Below, one piece after another: positions 59,084 through 64,000 of a stretch of 64,000 nucleotides of DNA (the stretch's first letter is position 1; every line of letters starts with the position of its first letter). The position numbers and the translations under genes were made by a program. The DNA comes from Teichococcus aerophilus (GTDB lineage: Bacteria > Pseudomonadota > Alphaproteobacteria > Acetobacterales > Acetobacteraceae): positions 1 to 64,000 of the forward strand of contig NZ_JACTVA010000009.1 of NCBI RefSeq assembly GCF_014490485.1, written 5' to 3'. The notes under the pieces are model-generated. The model ran no database searches and was not told where the DNA came from. It was given only the letters and a program-made list of their open reading frames with translations.

Positions 59084-60466
59084 TCAGCGCCAGCGATCCA
59101 GTGCACCGAGGATGCGCCGCATCGGCGGCGAAGGGAATTCGGTTCCGCCCAAGCCGCTGGCCGCCTGGGCGATGGCTGCCGCCAGCGTACCGCGTGGCAT
59201 GGGCTGGGCGGCCAGCGCGCGGGCAGAGAGGCCGTTGTTCAGCGCCAGGGCGAGCAGGGCGGCGGCCTCCGCGGCACCGGGGGCCAACAGGCTGGCGCCC
59301 AGCAGGTGGCCGTTCTTATCCGCCAGCAGCTTCACCAGGCCGGGGCCGTGCGGCGTGCCATCCAGCGGCAGGCGCAGCGCCTGAGGGTCCTGCCCGGAAG
59401 CGCGCGCCTCCGCCTCGGTCGGGCCAAGCTGGGCGAGGGCGGGCTGGGTGCGGACGAGTTGTGGCGGGGCGATGTCGCCCAGGCTGGCGCGCAGGCCGCG
59501 CAGCATGGCATCGGCCACCACCGCCGCGTGCTGGCCATGCGCGGCCTCCGCCCAGCCGGTATCGGCGATGGAGCCGACGGCCCAGACCCGCGCATTGTCC
59601 GGGCAGCGCAGGTCCCGCCGCACCGCCACGCCGCGCGGTGTGCTGCCGATGCGCGCTGCCGGCAAATCCAGCGGCGAGAGGTTGGGCGCCCGCCCCATGG
59701 CCAGCAGGAGGTGAGACCCCTCGACCCGCGCACCGCCTTCCAGCCGCAGCGCGGCGCCGCCGCCGGCATGTTCCACCGTCAGCACCGCGGCATTCTCATG
59801 CACCGCGATACCGGCGCGGCGCAGGTGGTGGCGCAGCGGGTCCACCAATTCCAGGTCCTGGCCGGGCAGAATGTTGGGCGCCTGCTGCACCAGGCTGACG
59901 CGGCAGCCGAGCTGGGCGTGGGCCAGGGCCAGCTCGACCGCCTCCGCCCCACCGCCGAGCACCAGAAGGTGGTCCGGCGCCTCCTCCAGCGTCTCCAGGG
60001 TCTCGGGCGTCAGCCAGGGGATGCCGGCCAGGCCGTGCAGGTCCGGCACCAGCGGCGTGGTGCCGGCGGCGATGACGGCCTGCTGGAACGTATAGGTACG
60101 GCCCGCTGCCTCGATGCAGTCGGGTGCGATGAAATGCGCGCTGGCGGCTACGACCTCCATCCCCCGCGACACGAAGGGGGCAAGGGCGGCCGGAGCCTTC
60201 GCCGGCCCGGCATGCCAGCTGCCCCATGGCACCTGCCGCCCATCCGCCGCGCGCTGCGCCGCGGCCAGCAGCGCGGCGTGGCCTTGCCGGCTGCCACCAG
60301 GGCTGCCCGCGCGTTCGAACATCACGACGCGGCGCTTCGCCTGCAGGCAGGCGGCGGCAATGGCGAGGCCGGCCCCGCCGGCGCCGATGATCGCCACGTC
60401 CCAGCCCTGGCCGGGCGGGCGGCCTGCGGGCGGCGTGGCAGTGCGGGGCGTCGTGGGGTCAGGCAT
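59084..60466 (-). CDS. FAD-dependent NAD(P)H oxidoreductase, disulfide-lacking class I-like
   Basis: 460 residues with the fold of dihydrolipoamide dehydrogenase/mercuric reductase: FAD motif VAIIGAGGAGLAIA (about residue 24), NAD(P) motif LLVLGGGAEAVELALA, second FAD segment VWAVGSIADTG, and a dimerisation domain. Where the family has a C-x4-C redox pair, this protein reads GGSRQGHAALL with no cysteine. The C-terminal HxxxxE motif is also absent. The start is ATG 60466 or 60478, both near GGAGG. Substrate unknown. Confidence 0.75.
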   Translation of the reverse strand: MPDPTTPRTATPPAGRPPGQGWDVAIIGAGGAGLAIAAACLQAKRRVVMFERAGSPGGSRQGHAALLAAAQRAADGRQVPWGSWHAGPAKAPAALAPFVSRGMEVVAASAHFIAPDCIEAAGRTYTFQQAVIAAGTTPLVPDLHGLAGIPWLTPETLETLEEAPDHLLVLGGGAEAVELALAHAQLGCRVSLVQQAPNILPGQDLELVDPLRHHLRRAGIAVHENAAVLTVEHAGGGAALRLEGGARVEGSHLLLAMGRAPNLSPLDLPAARIGSTPRGVAVRRDLRCPDNARVWAVGSIADTGWAEAAHGQHAAVVADAMLRGLRASLGDIAPPQLVRTQPALAQLGPTEAEARASGQDPQALRLPLDGTPHGPGLVKLLADKNGHLLGASLLAPGAAEAAALLALALNNGLSARALAAQPMPRGTLAAAIAQAASGLGGTEFPSPPMRRILGALDRWR

Positions 60467-60782
60467 GCGATTCGACATCCTCCATGGGGCAGGGTTGGGG
60501 GTTATGACGCCCGCACGGGGTTGGCGGCCACCGCGCCGCGTGCCGATTCGTGCGGTTTTCCGCCCGCTTCGCCGCCGCGCATGGCAGAAATGGGGGGCGA
60601 AAACCCCGGTGGAAGCCCCTGAAACGGTCACGGCGGTTGACGGGGCGGTGGCCGGCTTCCTATACGTCCCCACCTTCGCCGGGCGGCTCCTGACAGGGGT
60701 GGTCCGGCTTTGCTGTGGCGCGCCGGGGTTTACCAGGTCGGCACGGTCCCGGTTTTTATGTTCTTAAGACGGAGTAGCGCTC
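60467..60782. other. 316-base divergent intergenic region
   Basis: Upstream of both the FAD oxidoreductase and rpmH. It contains the rpmH promoter candidate at 60637-60666. Short frames exist but have no RBS or recognisable content. Confidence 0.6.
60637..60666 (+). promoter_or_regulatory. Candidate promoter of the rpmH operon
   Basis: TTGACG (60637-60642), 18-base spacer, TATACG (60661-60666). It would give a leader of about 110 bases before the rpmH GTG. Confidence 0.5.
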
Positions 60783-60917
60783 GTGAAGCGTACGTATCAG
60801 CCTTCGAAGCTCGTCCGGAAGCGCCGGCATGGTTTCCGCCACCGGATGGAGACGGTCGGTGGCCGCAACATCCTGAACAACCGCCGCGCCAAGGGCCGGA
60901 AGAAGCTGTCCGCCTGA
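60783..60917 (+). CDS. rpmH: 50S ribosomal protein L34
   Basis: 44 residues from GTG 60783 to TGA 60917. The sequence starts [18 protein letters not shown] and ends [11 protein letters not shown], the invariant L34 pattern. It is the first gene of the rpmH-rnpA-yidD-yidC-ysxC cluster. Confidence 0.98.
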   Translation: MKRTYQPSKLVRKRRHGFRHRMETVGGRNILNNRRAKGRKKLSA

Positions 60918-60948
60918 TTTCTTCGGACGCCGGGTGGGAGAACGGCCC

Positions 60949-61293
60949 TTGGCCCAATCACCGCCTCGTCTGAAGCGGCGGCGCGAGTTTCTGCGCGTCG
61001 CTGGAAAGGGTAGCCGTGGCGCACGGCCGGGTCTGGTTCTCCAGGCCCTGCCCGCCACGGGTGCCCCTTTGCGCGTTGGCTTCACCGCGACCAAGAAGCT
61101 GGGCAACGCCGTGGCGCGCAACCGCGCCAAGCGGCGCCTGCGCGAGGCAGCCCGGATCATGCTCGGCCAGCAGGACGCGCCGGAGGGTTGGGACCTGGTC
61201 CTGATCGGCCGCGAAGCGACCGGCAGCCGGAAATTCACCCAGTTGATGGGCGACCTGCGCGGTCTGCTGAAGCAGCTTGGCGTGAAGCCGTGA
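60949..61293 (+). CDS. rnpA: Ribonuclease P protein component
   Basis: Protein subunit that helps RNase P RNA mature tRNA 5' ends. I prefer the TTG at 60949 (GGGAG eight bases upstream), giving [19 protein letters not shown] (114 residues); GTG 60934 would add five. The basic RNR signature is [19 protein letters not shown]. Its stop overlaps the yidD GTG (GTGA). Confidence 0.93.
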   Translation: MAQSPPRLKRRREFLRVAGKGSRGARPGLVLQALPATGAPLRVGFTATKKLGNAVARNRAKRRLREAARIMLGQQDAPEGWDLVLIGREATGSRKFTQLMGDLRGLLKQLGVKP

Positions 61294-61640
61294 ACCGGCT
61301 GAAGGGCCGTGGCCCTGTGGCCGTGGCGCTCAGCCGGCCGGGGGTGATGGTGCTGAAAGGCGCCGTTCGCACCTACCAACTGACGCTCCGCGGCATCATT
61401 GGCAGCCACTGCCGATTTTACCCCCATTGCAGCGCCTACGCGATAGAGGCACTGGATACCCACGGTGCGGCGCGTGGCTCTCTGTTAGCCGCGAAGCGGT
61501 TGCTCCGTTGCCATCCTTGGCATCCTGGGGGATACGACCCCGTCCCGCTCCCCACGCCCACTCCGGGCGCCGAGGAAGCGAACCCGAACTGCCCGCCGCA
61601 ATCCCGTCCCGGGGAAGCAGCGGCCCACCAGAAGGCCTGA
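61290..61640 (+). CDS. yidD: Membrane protein insertion efficiency factor YidD
   Basis: 116 residues from the GTG overlapping the rnpA stop. The YidD core is clear: [21 protein letters not shown] with the Cys pair (written as [21 protein letters not shown]), [12 protein letters not shown], and [16 protein letters not shown]. The Pro-rich tail is variable. YidD assists membrane insertion near YidC. Confidence 0.94.
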   Translation: MNRLKGRGPVAVALSRPGVMVLKGAVRTYQLTLRGIIGSHCRFYPHCSAYAIEALDTHGAARGSLLAAKRLLRCHPWHPGGYDPVPLPTPTPGAEEANPNCPPQSRPGEAAAHQKA

Positions 61641-61653
61641 CGGCACAGCTCCG

Positions 61654-63429
61654 ATGGACCAGAAGCGACTTCTTGCGGCGATCGCGATCTCGATCGGTAT
61701 CCTGCTCGCCTTCGACCTCTGGAAGCGGGAAACCACCCCCGCGCCGGAAACCTCCCCCGCCGCCGCCGTGACCGAGCCGGCTTCGCCCGTCACGGCGACG
61801 CCCGGCGTCAGCACGCCCGCCGTGCTGCCCTCCAGCCCTGGCTCCGCCGAGTCCGCCCAGGCCGCCGCCACCAGCCGCCCGGCGCCTGAGCGCCTGCGCA
61901 TCGAGAGCCCGCGCATCTCCGGCAGCGTGAACCTGCGTGGCGCCCGCCTGGACGACGTGGTGCTGAAGGACTACCGCGACACGGTGGACCCGCTTTCCCC
62001 CAACGTGCGCCTGCTGGCGCCGCGGGAAGAGCAGCAGCCCTATTTCGCCCAGTGGGGCTGGTCCTCCGGCGATGGCCGCACCCGCGTGCCGGATGCCGAT
62101 ACGGACTGGACCGCGCAGGGCGGCCCGCTCTCGCCCTCCACGCCCGTCACGCTGTCCTGGGACAACGGCCAGGGCCAGGTGTTCCAGATCGTGCTGACGC
62201 TGGACGCCAACTTCATGGTCCAGGCCGATCAGCGCGTGGTGAACAACGGCACCGAGGCCGCATCCGTCCTGCCGTGGGTCCGCATCCGCCGCGAGACGAC
62301 GCCGCACGTGGCCGGCTTTTACATCCTGCATGAAGGCTTCGTCGGCGTGCTCGGCGGCCGCTTGCACGAGACGACTTACAAGACCGCCAAGAGCGACGGC
62401 GGCGAACGCCGTGGCGTCGCGCTGGAGCAGGAGACCAGCGGTGGCTGGGCCGGCTTCACCGACAAGTACTGGCTGACCGCCATCAACCCCGTGGACCCCG
62501 CGCAGCCGATGCGCGCGACGTGGCGCCATGTGGTGGAGGGCGGGCAGGACCGCTGGCAGGTGGATTTCGCCACGCCCGCGCCGCAATCCGTCGCCCCCGG
62601 TGCCACCGCGCATGTCGGCACCCGCGTCTTCGCCGGCGCCAAGGAAGTGCGGCTGCTGGATGGCTACCGCGACAATCTGGGCATCACCGATTTCGACAAG
62701 GCTGTCGACTTCGGCATGTTCTACTTCCTGACCAAGCCGTTCTTCTACGCGCTGGACTGGCTGTTCCACCACATCGGCAATTTCGGCATTGCCATCCTGA
62801 TCTTCACGGTTGCCCTGAAGGCGCTGTTCTTCCCGCTGGCCTCCAAGGCCTACAAGTCCATGGCGCGGATGAAGCTGCTCGCGCCCAAGATGACCGAGAT
62901 CAAGGAGCGCTATAAGGACGAGCCGGGCAAGGCCCAGCAGGAGATGATGGCGCTGTACAAGACGGAGAAGGTGAACCCCGCCTCCGGCTGTCTGCCCATC
63001 CTGATCCAGATCCCGGTGTTCTTCGCGCTGTACAAGGTGCTGTTCGTCACCATCGAAATGCGGCACGCGCCGTTCTTCGGCTGGATCCGCGATCTCTCGG
63101 CGCCCGACCCGACCAACCTGTTCACCCTGTTCGGCCTGATCCCGTGGGACGCGCCCGCCATGCTGCACATGCCGGTGTGGGCGATCATCATGGGCCTGAC
63201 GATGTTCTTCCAGCAGAAGCTGAACCCGGCGCCGCCGGACCCGATCCAGGCCAAGATCTTCACCTGGATGCCGGTGATCTTTACCTTCATGCTGGCGAGC
63301 TTCCCGGCCGGGCTGGTGATCTACTGGTCCTGGAACAACCTGCTCTCCATCGGCCAGCAGGCCTATATCAGCCGGCATGAGCTGCAGGCCCGCGCCACGG
63401 CCAAGAAGCTGGCCAAGGTCAAGCGATGA
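61654..63429 (+). CDS. yidC: Membrane protein insertase YidC
   Basis: 591 residues: N-terminal TM (about 5-22), Pro/Ala-rich linker, large periplasmic beta domain (about 80-340) and the conserved C-terminal insertase bundle with five TM helices (FLTKPFFYALDWLFHHIGNF; GCLPILIQIPVFFALYKVL; FTFMLASFPAGLVIYWSWNN). The hydrophilic-groove Arg region KSMARMKLLAPKM is present. It inserts membrane proteins alone or with SecYEG. The stop overlaps ysxC (ATGA). Confidence 0.97.
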   Translation: MDQKRLLAAIAISIGILLAFDLWKRETTPAPETSPAAAVTEPASPVTATPGVSTPAVLPSSPGSAESAQAAATSRPAPERLRIESPRISGSVNLRGARLDDVVLKDYRDTVDPLSPNVRLLAPREEQQPYFAQWGWSSGDGRTRVPDADTDWTAQGGPLSPSTPVTLSWDNGQGQVFQIVLTLDANFMVQADQRVVNNGTEAASVLPWVRIRRETTPHVAGFYILHEGFVGVLGGRLHETTYKTAKSDGGERRGVALEQETSGGWAGFTDKYWLTAINPVDPAQPMRATWRHVVEGGQDRWQVDFATPAPQSVAPGATAHVGTRVFAGAKEVRLLDGYRDNLGITDFDKAVDFGMFYFLTKPFFYALDWLFHHIGNFGIAILIFTVALKALFFPLASKAYKSMARMKLLAPKMTEIKERYKDEPGKAQQEMMALYKTEKVNPASGCLPILIQIPVFFALYKVLFVTIEMRHAPFFGWIRDLSAPDPTNLFTLFGLIPWDAPAMLHMPVWAIIMGLTMFFQQKLNPAPPDPIQAKIFTWMPVIFTFMLASFPAGLVIYWSWNNLLSIGQQAYISRHELQARATAKKLAKVKR

Positions 63430-64000
63430 CCAGTCTCGCCGACGCACGCGACGACGACGAACGCGCTGCGGCGTTGGAGGAGGGGCGGCTGCTGTTCTGC
63501 CGCCCCTGCAACTTCTTCTACGCCGCCCAGGCGCTGGACCACCTGCCGGACCCCGGCCTGCCGGAAGTGGCGTTCTGCGGCCGCTCCAATGTCGGCAAGT
63601 CGTCCATCACCAACGCACTGACGGGGCAGAACAGCCTTGCGCGCGTCTCCCACACCCCGGGGCGCACCAAGCAGCTGAACTTCTTCAACCTGGGCGACCG
63701 CCTGGTGCTGGTGGACATGCCTGGCTACGGCTACGCCAAGGCGGCCAAGAGCGTGAAGGAAGACTGGCAGGGGTTGATGTTCAACTTCCTCCGCGGTCGT
63801 CCCACGCTGCGGCGGGTCATCCTGCTGCTGGATGCGCGGATCGAGACCAAGGCGTCCGACCACGCCGCCATGAAGCTGCTGACGGAAGCCGCCGTCACCT
63901 TCCAGATCGTGCTGACCAAGGCCGATGACGTGAAGCCGGGCCCCCTGGCGAAGCGGGAAGCCGAAGCGGCGGCGCTGGTGAAGAAGTACACCGCCGCCCA
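63426..64000 (+). CDS. ysxC: Ribosome biogenesis GTP-binding protein YsxC/EngB (3' end outside window)
   Basis: Open to the window end, about 191 residues visible. After a ~47-residue N-terminal part comes the GTPase domain: G1 GRSNVGKSS, G2 region SHTPGRTKQLNFF, G3 VDMPGYGYAK and G4 TKADDV. EngB assists large-subunit assembly. It starts inside the yidC stop, continuing the coupled cluster. Confidence 0.96.
   Translation, partial: MTSLADARDDDERAAALEEGRLLFCRPCNFFYAAQALDHLPDPGLPEVAFCGRSNVGKSSITNALTGQNSLARVSHTPGRTKQLNFFNLGDRLVLVDMPGYGYAKAAKSVKEDWQGLMFNFLRGRPTLRRVILLLDARIETKASDHAAMKLLTEAAVTFQIVLTKADDVKPGPLAKREAEAAALVKKYTAA

Noticed and set aside
61396-63447. 683-residue open frame antisense to yidD/yidC
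   Set aside because: Same GC artefact; the plus-strand genes are unmistakable.

Overview
The window is a 64 kb stretch of very GC-rich alphaproteobacterial chromosome. Gene content and order (tolA-tolB-pal-cpoB-tilS-ftsH-folP-glmM, tkt-gap-pgk, rpmH-rnpA-yidD-yidC-ysxC), many GTG/TTG starts and many ATGA start/stop overlaps fit Acetobacteraceae, most likely a Roseomonas-like bacterium. The taxon is an inference. I see no rRNA, tRNA, CRISPR array, prophage or intact insertion sequence.

Region 1 (1-13.9 kb, plus strand) is core. It holds the end of tolA, then tolB, pal and cpoB (envelope Tol-Pal), tilS (tRNA modification), ftsH behind a heat-shock-like promoter, folP, glmM, thiD, a PhzF-family protein, serC and an EamA exporter with a hairpin over its ribosome binding site.

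Region 2 (14.1-22.8 kb) is a sugar-acid catabolic locus. A tandem-HTH GntR regulator and an SDR sugar dehydrogenase are divergent from a six-gene operon: UxaB-like reductase, a complete polar-amino-acid-type ABC transporter, a Zn-dependent LgoD-like dehydrogenase and altronate dehydratase. The product, 2-keto-3-deoxygluconate (KDG), can be finished by kdgK and kdgA at 35.9-37.5 kb.

Region 3 (22.8-26.5 kb) has three small uncharacterised proteins, a ComM/YifB ATPase and an HDAC-like amidohydrolase.

Region 4 (26.6-35.6 kb) is a tightly coupled seven-gene operon: a dipeptide-type ABC transporter (binding protein, two permeases, fused double ATPase) plus three amide-bond hydrolases (M20 ArgE/DapE type, M20 carbamoylase type, M81 MlrC type). 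It looks like a system for importing and dismantling peptide-like or carbamoylated compounds.

Region 5 (35.9-44 kb) holds kdgK/kdgA, a small coiled-coil gene divergent from a YegD-like Hsp70, an AraC regulator, a DUF1127 protein, a family-2 glycosyltransferase whose catalytic motifs look eroded, and a CNNM/CorC-type membrane protein.

Region 6 (44.2-54 kb) holds gabD, the tkt-gap-pgk cluster, a GGDEF-EAL protein (degenerate GGDEF, intact EAL) and a second carbamoylase.

Region 7 (54-64 kb) holds a 161-bp palindromic MITE-like element, a PHB-depolymerase-like esterase with a basic tail, rlmI, a DUF3293 gene, a tam-like methyltransferase, bdhA, an FAD oxidoreductase lacking its redox disulfide, and the rpmH-rnpA-yidD-yidC-ysxC cluster running off the end.

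Non-coding signals stand out. A family of four terminator-like hairpins with a GGAA loop sits in two convergent gaps. A roughly 46-nt dispersed repeat starts with TAGAG, in one case at a stop codon. There are also the MITE-like palindrome, a possible translated leader before the UxaB-like gene and a possible RpoH promoter before ftsH.
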